The position numbers were made by a program, and so were the translations under genes. Positions 17,931 through 27,217 of a stretch of 64,000 nt of DNA are shown here, one piece after another; within the stretch, counting starts at the first letter, position 1; every line of letters starts with the position of its first letter. The DNA comes from Malikia spinosa (GTDB lineage: Bacteria > Pseudomonadota > Gammaproteobacteria > Burkholderiales > Burkholderiaceae_C). The notes under the pieces were generated by a model. That model had not been told where the DNA came from and searched no databases. It saw only the letters and a list, made by a program, of their open reading frames with translations. The stretch is from the NCBI RefSeq assembly GCF_002980625.1, contig NZ_PVLR01000003.1:1-64000 (forward strand). Direction: 5' to 3'.

Positions 17931-18052
17931 GTCCGGTCAGCCCGCGTATCCCAGGGCCTCCTGGCTGCTTGCCCCCCTGTTGTCGGCCGCCTACACTGGT
18001 CCGGCGGCCTGCCTCCGTCTGGCGGAGGTGCCCATTACAACAAGGGGAGCGG

Positions 18053-18700
18053 ATGAGGGACTTTGCACTACCCGGAGCGGGCCAGGCCGATGAGGCCGCC
18101 GCCCTGGCGCTGTATCGGGCGCGCTGTGGCTATTACGACTGGCAGCTCGCGCCCTACGAGGCGATCCGCCGCTGTGCGGTCGAGCGCCTGGGCCTGCAGC
18201 GCGGCCAGATCGTGCTCGACATCGGCTGCGGCTCCGGCATGAGCCTGGATCTGCTGCAGCAGGCGGTCGGACCCGAGGGCCGGGTGATCGCGATCGACCA
18301 GAGCCCCGAGATGCTCGAGCAGGCGCGCCAGCGCGTCGAGCGCGGCGGCTGGAGCCAGGTTGAGCTGGTCTGCAGTCCGGTCCAGCAGGCGAGCCTGCCG
18401 GCTCGGGCCGACGCGGCGCTGTTCCACTTCACCCACGACATCCTGCAGACACCGGCGGCGCTCGACCATGTGCTGTCGCATCTGGCGCCCGGTGCGCGGC
18501 TGGCGGTCAGCGGGCTCAAGTGGGCGCCGCCGCTGTACGGCATGCTCAATCCGCTGGTCTGGTGGAATGCGGTCCAGTCGGTCACGACCTTGGCCGGGCT
18601 CGACATGCCCTGGGCTGGACTCGCGCTGCGCGGCGCCCGGCTGACGGTCGAGCCCCTGTGCGGCGGGGCGCTCTACCTGGCCAGCGGTCGCATGCCCTAG
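18053..18700 (+). CDS. Class I SAM-dependent methyltransferase
   Basis: A 215-residue protein with the Rossmann-fold motif I VLDIGCGSGMSLDLL (about 54-68), the acidic ribose-binding residue in VIAIDQSPEML, and a motif like that of UbiE/type 11 methyltransferases. The substrate is unknown. The ATG at 18053 follows AAGGGGAGCGG, a good ribosome binding site. It converges on the response regulator gene downstream. Nothing in the context identifies a pathway. Confidence 0.85.
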   Translation: MRDFALPGAGQADEAAALALYRARCGYYDWQLAPYEAIRRCAVERLGLQRGQIVLDIGCGSGMSLDLLQQAVGPEGRVIAIDQSPEMLEQARQRVERGGWSQVELVCSPVQQASLPARADAALFHFTHDILQTPAALDHVLSHLAPGARLAVSGLKWAPPLYGMLNPLVWWNAVQSVTTLAGLDMPWAGLALRGARLTVEPLCGGALYLASGRMP

Positions 18701-18728
18701 CCGGCCCCGGCCGGGGTGCTGCCCGGCT

Positions 18729-19352
18729 TCAGCTCTGGTGCAGCAGCCTGACCAGGTCGACCACCGACCGGACTCCCATCTTGTCGAAGATGCGGGCGCG
18801 GTGGACTTCGACCGTGCGCACGCTGATCCCGAGCTGGTCGGCCACCAGCTTGTTCGGCATGCCGGAGGCAATCCACTGCATGACGGCCTGCTCGCGCTCG
18901 GTCAGGCCGGCAATCCGTTGCTGCAGCTCTTGGCTGCGCTTGCGCTGGCTCAGCCGTTCGGCCGATTGCTCCAGCGCGCATTCGACCCGGGCCACCAGCG
19001 CGTTGTCCGAGAAGGGTTTTTCGCAGAAGTCGAAGGCGCCACGCAGCACTGCGTCGACCGCGGTCGGCACATCGGCATGGCCGGACAGGAAGATCACCGG
19101 CATCTGGGCGAACCAGGGCTGCTCGCGCAGGTGCTCGAACAGCGCCAGCCCGCTCATGCCCGGCATGCGCAGGTCGAGCAGCGCGCAGCAGGGCGAGGAC
19201 GGACCTCCGGTCCAGCCCTGGGCTTCGGCCCAGAAGGCATCGGCACTGGCGTAGGGGATGCTGAGCAGGCGGCGCGTGCGCAGCAGCCAGCCCAGCGAGT
19301 CGCGTACCGCGTCGTCGTCGTCGATCAGGAATACCGTGCCGTCTCTCGTCAT
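18729..19352 (-). CDS. Two-component response regulator, FixJ/NarL type
   Basis: A 207-residue regulator: receiver domain 1-120 with acidic pocket D11-D14, phosphorylated D60 (ALLDLRMPG) and K112, then a LuxR-type helix-turn-helix at about 146-205 (LTEREQAVMQWIASGMPNKLVADQLGIS split over two helices). It is the last gene of tctB-tctA-kinase-regulator. The kinase stop and an upstream ATGATG (19364/19361) overlap as ATGA, so translation may start four codons earlier; the start at 19352 (MTRDG) fits the family better. It probably controls the tct genes in response to the transported acid. Confidence 0.9.
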   Translation of the reverse strand: MTRDGTVFLIDDDDAVRDSLGWLLRTRRLLSIPYASADAFWAEAQGWTGGPSSPCCALLDLRMPGMSGLALFEHLREQPWFAQMPVIFLSGHADVPTAVDAVLRGAFDFCEKPFSDNALVARVECALEQSAERLSQRKRSQELQQRIAGLTEREQAVMQWIASGMPNKLVADQLGISVRTVEVHRARIFDKMGVRSVVDLVRLLHQS

Positions 19353-19360
19353 GCCCCGCA

Positions 19361-21358
19361 TCATAGGGCGGCCGGCAAGGTGAAGCTGAACCGGGTGCCG
19401 CGCGGCGAGTGGCGCGCGTAGCCCAGCGCTCCGCCATGCTGCTCGACCACGGTGCGGCACAGGCTCAGCCCCAGGCCCATGCCCTCGCGCTTGGTCGTGA
19501 AGAAGGGCGTGAACAGGCGCTGCGCCACCTCGTCCGACAGGCCGCTGCCATGGTCGGTCACGCTGAACGAGACCCATTGCCGTCCGCTGCCGGCCTGCGT
19601 GGGCGCCGGCGCTGCCCGCAGCTGCAAGGTGCGCAGGCCCGAGGCCGGCGGCGGATCGCCCGCCGGCATGGCCTGCAAGCCGTTGCGCACCAGGTTCAGC
19701 AGCACCTGCTCGACCATGGTCGAGTCGCACCAGACCGGCGGGCAGCCGGGTGCAATGTCCCACTGCACCTCGATGCCGACCTTGCGCGCCTGCAGCTGCA
19801 CCAGCGGTGCGATGCCGTCGAACAGCAGCTGCGGCGCCACGGCGCTGCGCTCGCGCTCGCGCCGACGCACCAGGTCGCTGACGCTTTTGATGACCTTGCC
19901 GGCGCGCTCGGCCTGGGTCGCGATGCGCCGCATCGCTTCCTCGAGTTCCTGCCGCAGGTCGGCGCTGTCCTGGTCCGGGTCCTGCAGCAGGTTGAGCGAG
20001 CCGTTGGCGTAGCTCGAGATCGCCGCTAGCGGCTGATTCAGCTCGTGGCTGATCAGCGACGCCATCTCGCCCGCCATTGCCAGCCGGGCGGTTGCGGCCA
20101 GCCGTTCCTGCGAGGTGCGCGACTGCTCCTCGATCTTGCGCTGCGCGCTCAGGTCTAGCACCGCGCTCATCCAGCCGGTCTGCTTGCCGATGCCGTTGAT
20201 CAGCGGGGCCTCGACGATCAGCACCGGCAGGCGGGTGCCGTCGGAGCGCAGGTATTCCGATTCGAAGCCCTGGCGCGGCAGCGGCTGGCCGGCCTGGCGG
20301 CTGGTCTGGCGCTGCAGGTATTCCTCGACCCGGTCCGATGGCCAGTAGGGGGCTGGATCGCTGGTGCCGATCAAGGCCTCCGGCGGCAGTCCGACCAGCT
20401 GGCAGAACGCCGGGTTGACATAGGTGATGCGGCCCTTCATGTCACGCGCGCGCAGTCCGGTCAGCAGCGAGTCCTCCATCGCCTTGCGAAAGGCCAGTGC
20501 CTCGCCGAGCCGGGCTTCGGTCTGCAGGCGCTTGCGCACGTCATAGCTCAGCAGCGCGAGCATACCGACCAGTGCCATGGCCAGTAGGGTCAGGGTCGAG
20601 CTCAGCGCCTTGGGCCTGAGTCCCTTGAGTTCGCGTGCCTGGTCGACCCGCAAGGTGTAGGCGCTGCCGGGCAGCTCCAGCAGATGCACCGCTTCCACCG
20701 TGTTGCGGTCGCGCGCGGCATGGCCGGCGATGGCCAGCCGGGTACCGTCGGATTCGGTCAACGCGACGCTGAACGAACGGTAGGCTTCGCGCGCTTGCAG
20801 CTCGCCCAGCAGATCAGTCAGGCCATAGGTCATGACCAGGAAGCCGCCATCGTCGGGCAGGGGCAGGCACATCTCGAGCAGTTCCTGGCCGCGGCCTTCC
20901 TGCAGCGGCAGGAAGTAGCTGGTCGAGTAGGCGGGACCGGCGAAGCGCAGCGCGTTGGCACAGGCCTGCTTGACATCAGGCTGGACCTGCGAGCGCGGCA
21001 TGTGGTCGAACAGGAAAGGCAGGAAGGGGCTGGCCTGTGCCAGCCGGATCTTCAGCTCGGGGCTGCGCCATTCGATGCGCAGGATCTCGCGGTTGCTCAG
21101 CAGCAGCGCAGTGGCCCCGCGCTGCCAGGCCGCATCGTCCGGCCTGGGCGCTTGCAGCCTTTGCAGCGCCTGCACGTTGTGGCTCAGGTCGGAGCGGATC
21201 TCGGTGACCATGTCGACCGCGACCTGCTCGAGCTCGCGTGCCAGCCGACTTTCCTCATAGGCCCGGGCCAGGAAGACCAGTGCGCCCAGCAGCAGCAGCA
21301 GCAGGACGCACAGAGCCGACCACAGCCACCAGCGGCCGGCTCCGAGCGACAAGTTCAA
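19361..21358 (-). CDS. Membrane sensor histidine kinase with PAS domain
   Basis: A 665-residue kinase: transmembrane helix 10-31, periplasmic sensor domain about 35-250, second helix about 252-271, PAS domain about 290-405, HisKA with H438 in SHELNQPLAAI, and HATPase with N559, the DHGSGL box and the GMGLGLSL box. The HELNQPL form is that of DctB/FixL-like kinases, not TctE. The start is a TTG at 21358, directly after the TGA of tctA, with GGAGGAG just upstream, which implies translational coupling. A sensor of carboxylates or other TTT substrates is likely. Confidence 0.92.
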   Translation of the reverse strand: MNLSLGAGRWWLWSALCVLLLLLLGALVFLARAYEESRLARELEQVAVDMVTEIRSDLSHNVQALQRLQAPRPDDAAWQRGATALLLSNREILRIEWRSPELKIRLAQASPFLPFLFDHMPRSQVQPDVKQACANALRFAGPAYSTSYFLPLQEGRGQELLEMCLPLPDDGGFLVMTYGLTDLLGELQAREAYRSFSVALTESDGTRLAIAGHAARDRNTVEAVHLLELPGSAYTLRVDQARELKGLRPKALSSTLTLLAMALVGMLALLSYDVRKRLQTEARLGEALAFRKAMEDSLLTGLRARDMKGRITYVNPAFCQLVGLPPEALIGTSDPAPYWPSDRVEEYLQRQTSRQAGQPLPRQGFESEYLRSDGTRLPVLIVEAPLINGIGKQTGWMSAVLDLSAQRKIEEQSRTSQERLAATARLAMAGEMASLISHELNQPLAAISSYANGSLNLLQDPDQDSADLRQELEEAMRRIATQAERAGKVIKSVSDLVRRRERERSAVAPQLLFDGIAPLVQLQARKVGIEVQWDIAPGCPPVWCDSTMVEQVLLNLVRNGLQAMPAGDPPPASGLRTLQLRAAPAPTQAGSGRQWVSFSVTDHGSGLSDEVAQRLFTPFFTTKREGMGLGLSLCRTVVEQHGGALGYARHSPRGTRFSFTLPAAL

Positions 21359-22873
21359 TCACTCCTCCACGAAGGCTTCCTCGCGCTTCTTCTTGATAGA
21401 AGGCGAGAGCACGATCAGCAGCAGCAGTGCGGCGACGGCCAGCAGCGAGGCCGAGATCGGACGCGACACGAACACGCCCCAGTCGCCACGCGACAGCAGC
21501 ATGGCGCGGCGCAGGTTTTCCTCCATCATCGGGCCCAGGATCAGGCCCAGCAGCAGCGGTGCGGGCTCGCAGCCGAACTTGACGAACAGGTAGCCGATCA
21601 CGCCGAACATGCCGGTGGTCCAGATGTCGAAGGTGTTGTTGTTGGTCGAGTAGACGCCGACCGCGCAGAACAGCACGATGGCCGGGAACATCCAGCGGTA
21701 GGGCACCGACAGCAGCTTGATCCAGAGGCCGACCAGCGGCAGGTTCAGGATCACCAGCATCAGGTTGCCGATCCACATCGAGGCGATCAGGCCCCAGAAC
21801 AGCTCCGGGTTGCTGGTCATGACCTGCGGGCCGGGCTGGATGTTGTGGATCGTCATCGCACCGACCATCAGCGCCATCACGGCGTTGGGCGGGATGCCCA
21901 GCGTCAGCAGCGGGATGAAGGAGGTCTGCGAGCCGGCGTTGTTGGCGGCCTCGGGTGCGGCGACGCCGCGGATATTGCCCTGGCCGAACGGCACTTCGCC
22001 CGGCTTGAGCTTGGTCTTCTTCTCGATCGTGTAGGCCGCGAAGGACGACAGCAGCGCGCCGCCGCCGGGCAGGATGCCGAGCGCCGAACCCAGCGCGGTG
22101 CCGCGCAGGATGGCGGGCATCATGGCCTTGAAGTCTGCCTTGGTCGGCATCAGGCCGCTGACCTTCTTGGTGTTGAGCGCGCGTTCCTCTTCCGGCTTGG
22201 CCAGGTTCTGGATGATCTCGCCGTAGCCGAACACGCCCATCGCGATCACGATGAAGCCCAGGCCATCGGTCAACTCGGGGATGTCGAAGGAAAAGCGTGC
22301 CACGCCCGAGTTGACGTCGGTGCCGACCATGCCGAACAGCAGGCCCAGGATGATCATCGCGATCGCCTTCAGCAGCGAGCCCGAGGCCAGCACCACGGCG
22401 CCAATCAGGCCCAGCACCATCAGCGAGAAATACTCGGCGGGCCCGAACATGAAGGCGACCTCGGTCAGCGGCACCGCGAAGGCAGCCAGCACCAATGTAC
22501 CGACCGAGCCGGCGAAGAAGCTGCCGATGCCGGCGGCGGCCAGCGCCGGACCGGCGCGGCCCTTCTTGGCCATCTGGTAGCCGTCGAGCGCGGTCACGAC
22601 CGAGGAGGCCTCGCCCGGCAGGTTGACCAGGATCGCGGTGGTCGAGCCGCCGTACTGGGCGCCGTAGTAGATGCCGGCCAGCATGATCAGCGCGGCAATC
22701 GGCGGCAGCGCGTAGGTCGCCGGCAGCAGCATCGCGATCGTGGTCACGGGCCCCAGGCCCGGCAGCACGCCGATCAGGGTGCCGAGCAGGCAGCCGAGCA
22801 GCGCGTAGAGCAGGTTCTGCATCGTGAAGGCGACGCTGAAACCGAGTGAGAGGTGATCAATCAGATCCGTCAT
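21359..22873 (-). CDS. tctA: Tripartite tricarboxylate transporter, large membrane subunit TctA
   Basis: TctA is the large membrane channel of TTT systems, which move organic acids into the cell driven by ion gradients with a periplasmic Bug receptor. The 504-residue protein has about ten to twelve hydrophobic helices and the family motifs near GVLPGLGPVTTIAMLLP and SFIPLLTLGIPPNAVMAL. AAAGGA lies before the ATG. It follows tctB after 11 nt. No receptor gene is adjacent; the nearest is the Bug gene at 30.4 kb on the same strand. Confidence 0.95.
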   Translation of the reverse strand: MTDLIDHLSLGFSVAFTMQNLLYALLGCLLGTLIGVLPGLGPVTTIAMLLPATYALPPIAALIMLAGIYYGAQYGGSTTAILVNLPGEASSVVTALDGYQMAKKGRAGPALAAAGIGSFFAGSVGTLVLAAFAVPLTEVAFMFGPAEYFSLMVLGLIGAVVLASGSLLKAIAMIILGLLFGMVGTDVNSGVARFSFDIPELTDGLGFIVIAMGVFGYGEIIQNLAKPEEERALNTKKVSGLMPTKADFKAMMPAILRGTALGSALGILPGGGALLSSFAAYTIEKKTKLKPGEVPFGQGNIRGVAAPEAANNAGSQTSFIPLLTLGIPPNAVMALMVGAMTIHNIQPGPQVMTSNPELFWGLIASMWIGNLMLVILNLPLVGLWIKLLSVPYRWMFPAIVLFCAVGVYSTNNNTFDIWTTGMFGVIGYLFVKFGCEPAPLLLGLILGPMMEENLRRAMLLSRGDWGVFVSRPISASLLAVAALLLLIVLSPSIKKKREEAFVEE

Positions 22874-22884
22874 GATGTTTCCTT

Positions 22885-23373
22885 TCAGGCGCCGACGAAC
22901 CAGGGCCAGACCTGGAAGGTCAGTCCGAGCATCTTGACGAATACGAGATAGCTGCCGACGGTCAGGATGGCCGACAGCATGATGGCGCGCTTGATGCAGA
23001 AGTCCTTGCTGGCCAGCATCGACACGAAGGTCAGGCCGATGATCGCGACGATCAGGCCCATGGCTGGCAGGCCGACGCTGGGCAGGCCGCCGAGCAGCAG
23101 GCCGAAGATCAGGTTGGCGCCGATGATGAAGATCAGCGGCCGCCAGGCGAAATGGCCGATCTCACCGCCCGGCTGCGGCTTGTTGCCGAAGGACTGCAAG
23201 GTGATCAGGATGCCGAGCCCCGCCAGGATGACGCCGAGCACGAGCGGGAAGTAACCCGGTCCCATGCGGCCTGAGGTGCCCATGTCGTAGTCACGGGCGC
23301 CCAGCGTGAAGGCGGCACCCGTGAGCGTGAACATCAGCCCCGCAAGCAGATCTTTTTGGCTTTTGATCGCCAT
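22885..23373 (-). CDS. tctB: Tripartite tricarboxylate transporter, small membrane subunit TctB
   Basis: TctB is the small four-helix subunit that joins TctA to the receptor. The 162-residue protein has hydrophobic segments at about 8-22, 40-58, 77-116 and 130-150, and the typical PGYFPLVLG motif near 38. The start at 23373 (MAIKSQKD) is chosen because AGGAG lies 7 nt upstream; the frame stays open to 23415 but with no ribosome binding site. The binding site lies in one arm of an 11-bp inverted repeat. nrdJ ends 89 nt upstream on the same strand. Confidence 0.92.
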   Translation of the reverse strand: MAIKSQKDLLAGLMFTLTGAAFTLGARDYDMGTSGRMGPGYFPLVLGVILAGLGILITLQSFGNKPQPGGEIGHFAWRPLIFIIGANLIFGLLLGGLPSVGLPAMGLIVAIIGLTFVSMLASKDFCIKRAIMLSAILTVGSYLVFVKMLGLTFQVWPWFVGA

Positions 23374-23378
23374 ATGTA

Positions 23379-23433
23379 CTCCTGTCATGATTTTTATGGT
23401 GACCGCATTGTCCACCAGCCACCATGACAGGAG
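23379..23433 (-). promoter_or_regulatory. 11-bp inverted repeat covering the tctB ribosome binding site
   Basis: CTCCTGTCATG (23379-23389) and CATGACAGGAG (23423-23433) are perfect inverted copies separated by 33 nt. In the minus-strand RNA the arm next to tctB contains the AGGAG ribosome binding site, so the hairpin would hide it. It could equally be a protein-binding dyad in DNA. Confidence 0.5.
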
Positions 23434-23462
23434 AATTGTGGAAGCTACTTAGGCCGCCAGGC

Positions 23463-26400
23463 TCAGCCGCAGCTGCCCAGGTGGCCGCACTGGGTGCAGT
23501 ACTCGCAGCCGTCCTTCTTGATCACGGCATGGGCGCCGCATTCGGGGCATTTCTTGCCGGCCATCACGGGCGGGGCTTCGGAGGCCGGCGCGGCATCCTG
23601 CTCGGCCAGCGGCAGGTCGAGCTGCTCGGACTGCTCGTTCTGGCGCGAGCGCAGCAGCAGGATGTTCTGGATCGCAAACGCGATCGCTGCCACTTCCGAG
23701 TCGTGCCACATCGGAATGCGGACCCCGTCCTCGCGCTCATGCGTGCCCAGGCGTACCGGTCCGCGGTCCCAGGCCACCTTGCGCATGTCGCTCAGTGCGC
23801 GCTCCAGGAAACCACCGCGCGCGGCCAGCGACAGCAGGCGCATGCTCGAGGTGATCCACTGCTGCGACTCGTTGCTCTGGCCGACCGGCATGAAGAACTC
23901 GACCGCGCGGTCCACCGTCTTGCCGTTGCCGTCGGCCACCGGCAGGAAGGACACGATCAGGTACAGCGTCTTCTGGCCTTCCTGGGTCCAGTACTCGAGC
24001 TTCTCGGCCACCGCCGACAGCGCGCCCTTGGGGCGGCTCTCGATCACGGTGCGCATCGGGTCGAACGGGACTGCAGCTGGCACCGGTGCCGCGGCGGGCG
24101 CCGGGGCAGCGGCCGGAGCCGGTGCCGGAGTAACTTCGAGCACCGAGCCTAGGATGCTGTTCGGGCGGTAGGTCGCCAGGCCCTTGAGGCGTGCGTTCCA
24201 GGCCTGCAGGTACAGGTCCTTGAAGTCCTCGTAGCGGTAGTCGGCCGGTACGTTGACGGTCTTGGAGATCGCGGTGTCGACGAAGGGCTGGACCGCCTGC
24301 ATCATGCCGATGTGGTCGGCCGCCTTCATCTCGAGCGCGTTGACGAAGCCTTCGGGCAGCTGCTCCGGGTCGCCGCCGAGTTCCTGCCACAGACGCCAGG
24401 CATGGTCCTGCACCTGGTACTCGCTGCGGCTGCCGTCGGCCTCGCGCTTCTTGCGGGTGTAGGTCCAGGAGAACGCCGGTTCGATGCCGTTGGAGGCGTT
24501 GTCGGCGAAGGCCAGGCTCACGGTGCCGGTCGGCGCGATCGACAGCAGATGGCTGTTGCGGATGCCATGCTGGCGGATCGCCTGCTGGATGTCTGCCGGC
24601 AGGCGGCTGGCGAAGGTGCCGGCCTGCAGGTAGCCGTCGGCGTCGAACAGCGGGAAGGCGCCTTTTTCCTGCGCCAGCTCGACCGAGGCGCGGTAGGCGG
24701 CGTCGCGCATGGCTTCGGCGATGCGGGCGGCCATCGACCGGCCGGCTTCGCTGTCGTAGCGCAGGTTCAGCAGCGTCAGCGTGTTGCCCATGCCGGTGAA
24801 GCCGACGCCGATGCGGCGCTTGGACTTCGATTCCTCGTTCTGCTGCGGCAGCGGCCACCAGGTCAGGTCGAGCACGTTGTCGAGCGCGCGCACCTGGAGT
24901 GCCACGACCTGCTCGAAGGCCTCGAAGTCGAAGCTGGCCTCGCCGTCGCGGCCGAAGGGATGGCGCACGAAGCGGGTCAGGATCACCGGACCCAGGTCGC
25001 AGCAGCCGTAGGAAGGCAGAGGCTGCTCGCCGCAGTTGTGCACCACCAGGCCATTGGCATCAAAGGCATGGACATCGTCCACCGTCACGTCGTAGACGGT
25101 TTCCTCGCCGTCGGCTTGCAGCGATTCGACGGTGGCAATGAAGCGCTCGCGGTTGAGCTCGCGCCGGTAGCTGGCGAGCGACTGCTCCAGTCGCGCGGCC
25201 TTGTCCTCGTCGGCAAAGCCGATCCGGTCGGCGAACAGGCGCAGGTTGTCGCCGCTGATCACCAGCTCGTGCTGTGCTTGGGTGGGGTATTCGCTGCTGC
25301 CGCCTTGGCCATTGGGCAGCAGGCTCAGGCCGGCCGGGCGGCGGTTGCGGTACAGCGTGGATACGATGCCCAGGCGTAGCAGCATGCGCTGCGCGCCTTC
25401 GAGCAGCTCGGCGTCGCTCTGCGACAGGCGGATGCTCACGCCCTTGTCCTGCGTGCCTTGCACGCTGCCGTCGGCATCGAACAGGCCGCGCAGCATGCCT
25501 GCGGCGAAAGCCGAGGATTGTTGCTCGATCGCCGGCGTGATGCACTTGTTGCCAACGCTCAGCCCCAAGCTGAAGGCCAGATCGCGCAGTGCAGTGCTGG
25601 CCAGACGGGCTTCGCCGTGGCTGGCCAGCGGACGCTGGAAGCCCTTGAAGTCGGCACGATGCGCCAGCGTGGCGGCAGCGGCCTCGGCCGCCTGCATGAT
25701 GCCATTGCCGGCGCGCAGGACCGGACCGTCCTGGCCGACCAGGCGCAACTCGGGCGCCCAGACCGACAGCACGGCCTTGTCGGCCTTCAGCGTGCCGTCA
25801 CCCAGCAGCAGGCCGATCAGGTAGCCTTCGGCCTCGTTGCCCTGGCCGCTCCAGCCCGTCAGCGCCCGGTGATCGTTGAGCACGATCTCGTCGCCCGCCT
25901 GCAGTTGGCCGGCCTCCACCCAGTCGAGTTCCAGGCTGTGACGGGTCTTGCGGGCGACACGGCGCACGCGGTGGTCGGCGGTCAGGCGCAGGCGGTAGCC
26001 CTCGCGGGTACGCAGGCTCAGCACCGGCTTGTGTCCGGTCTCGAAGAAACCCTGGCTCTGCAGCCGGTAGCTGCGGCCGTCGATCACCGCCTTGAAATCC
26101 TGGCCGATCAGGCTGGCGACCTGGCGCGGCCCGTCCTCCGTCATCACCCAGGTGTCAGCCGTGACACAGGGGTTGGTCGCGGCGATGGTCTCGCAGTAGC
26201 TCAGGTTGTTGTCGGTGTTGATGTTGTCCAGGAACAGGATGCCCGGCTCGGCGAAGTCGTAGGCCGACTTCATCACGGTGTCCCAGAGCTCGCGCGCCGG
26301 CAGGGTCTGGTAGACCCAGAGACCGTCCTCGCGCATGTGAGCGCCGGCGGCCAGCAGGGTCTCGCCCGGCATGGCGCGGTGCACCAGCTGCCAGTCGGCA

Positions 26401-27059
26401 TCAGCGACCACGGCCTGCATGAAGGCGTCCGACACGCCGACCGAGACGTTGAAGTTGTTCCAGCGACCCGGGGTGCGCTTGGCGGTGATGAACTCGCGCA
26501 CGTCCGGATGGTCGATACGCAGCACCCCCATCTGGGCGCCGCGGCGCGCGCCGGCGCTCTCGACCGTCGAGCAGGACTGGTCGAACACATTGATATAGCT
26601 GCAGGGGCCCGATGCCATCGAGGCCGTGCCCTTGACGCGCGCGCCCTTGGGGCGGATGCGCGAGAAGTCGTAGCCGACGCCGCCGCCGCGGCGCATGGTC
26701 TCGGCAGCTTCGCGCAGCGCCTCGTAGATGCCGGGGAAGCCCTCGTCGTCTACGCCCTGGATGCAGTCGCCGACCGGCTGCACGAAGCAGTTGATCAGCG
26801 TGGCCTGGATGTCGGTGCCGGCGGCGCTCATGATGCGGCCGGCGCCGATCGCGCCGGCATGCAGGTTCTGCAGGAAGCGCGCTTCGTATTCTTCGCGCAG
26901 CTCGGGCTGCTCGACCGAGGCCAGCGCGCGCGCGACGCGGGCGTACAGGTCCTCGATGCTGGACTCGTCGCCCTTGAGGTATTTCTCGCGCAGCACGTCC
27001 AGGCTGATCGGTTGCGGGGCCATTGCGTGGGCCGACAGATGCAGGTCGTCGAGTTTCAT
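23463..27059 (-). CDS. nrdJ: Adenosylcobalamin-dependent (class II) ribonucleotide reductase with intein
   Basis: NrdJ reduces ribonucleotides to deoxyribonucleotides using a cobalamin-generated thiyl radical and needs no oxygen. The precursor is 1198 residues; removing the intein (298-675) leaves 820. Extein motifs include RRGGGVGYDFSRIRP, the active-site NP/CGEQPL split by the intein, and GCCDLG just after it. Near the C-terminus an Ala/Pro linker (PAPAPAAAPAPAAAP) leads to a tail with CPECG and CEYCTQCG. The ATG at 27059 is preferred because AAGGA lies upstream; 27065 is an alternative. Two NrdR boxes precede it. It lies between sulP and tctB on the same strand. Confidence 0.96.
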   Translation of the reverse strand: MKLDDLHLSAHAMAPQPISLDVLREKYLKGDESSIEDLYARVARALASVEQPELREEYEARFLQNLHAGAIGAGRIMSAAGTDIQATLINCFVQPVGDCIQGVDDEGFPGIYEALREAAETMRRGGGVGYDFSRIRPKGARVKGTASMASGPCSYINVFDQSCSTVESAGARRGAQMGVLRIDHPDVREFITAKRTPGRWNNFNVSVGVSDAFMQAVVADADWQLVHRAMPGETLLAAGAHMREDGLWVYQTLPARELWDTVMKSAYDFAEPGILFLDNINTDNNLSYCETIAATNPCVTADTWVMTEDGPRQVASLIGQDFKAVIDGRSYRLQSQGFFETGHKPVLSLRTREGYRLRLTADHRVRRVARKTRHSLELDWVEAGQLQAGDEIVLNDHRALTGWSGQGNEAEGYLIGLLLGDGTLKADKAVLSVWAPELRLVGQDGPVLRAGNGIMQAAEAAAATLAHRADFKGFQRPLASHGEARLASTALRDLAFSLGLSVGNKCITPAIEQQSSAFAAGMLRGLFDADGSVQGTQDKGVSIRLSQSDAELLEGAQRMLLRLGIVSTLYRNRRPAGLSLLPNGQGGSSEYPTQAQHELVISGDNLRLFADRIGFADEDKAARLEQSLASYRRELNRERFIATVESLQADGEETVYDVTVDDVHAFDANGLVVHNCGEQPLPSYGCCDLGPVILTRFVRHPFGRDGEASFDFEAFEQVVALQVRALDNVLDLTWWPLPQQNEESKSKRRIGVGFTGMGNTLTLLNLRYDSEAGRSMAARIAEAMRDAAYRASVELAQEKGAFPLFDADGYLQAGTFASRLPADIQQAIRQHGIRNSHLLSIAPTGTVSLAFADNASNGIEPAFSWTYTRKKREADGSRSEYQVQDHAWRLWQELGGDPEQLPEGFVNALEMKAADHIGMMQAVQPFVDTAISKTVNVPADYRYEDFKDLYLQAWNARLKGLATYRPNSILGSVLEVTPAPAPAAAPAPAAAPVPAAVPFDPMRTVIESRPKGALSAVAEKLEYWTQEGQKTLYLIVSFLPVADGNGKTVDRAVEFFMPVGQSNESQQWITSSMRLLSLAARGGFLERALSDMRKVAWDRGPVRLGTHEREDGVRIPMWHDSEVAAIAFAIQNILLLRSRQNEQSEQLDLPLAEQDAAPASEAPPVMAGKKCPECGAHAVIKKDGCEYCTQCGHLGSCG
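25035..26168 (-). mobile_element. Intein in NrdJ with LAGLIDADG homing endonuclease
   Basis: A 378-residue in-frame insert starting CVTADTWV and ending ANGLVVHN, followed by Cys+1 of the C-extein. Splicing residues are all present: Cys1, the block B TADH at 63-66, penultimate His377, Asn378 and Cys+1. Between the splicing blocks lie two dodecapeptide motifs, GYLIGLLLGDGTL (115-127, D124) and AGMLRGLFDADGS (223-235, D231), so the homing endonuclease looks complete. The Cys+1 is also the expected thiyl-radical cysteine of NrdJ (NPCGEQPL), so unspliced protein must be inactive. Confidence 0.95.
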
Positions 27060-27217
27060 CTTCATCCTTGGGTCTGGTGGGGGCAGCCGGGTAGACCGGT
27101 GCCGCAGGGCGGGCAGTGGGAGGCGCCAGCAGGGACACCGCTCGGACTGCCGAGCCCGAAAAACTTGCCGCCCGCTCATCTGGGCAGCGAGCCGATTTTA
27201 GCGGCGAACGCGATTCG

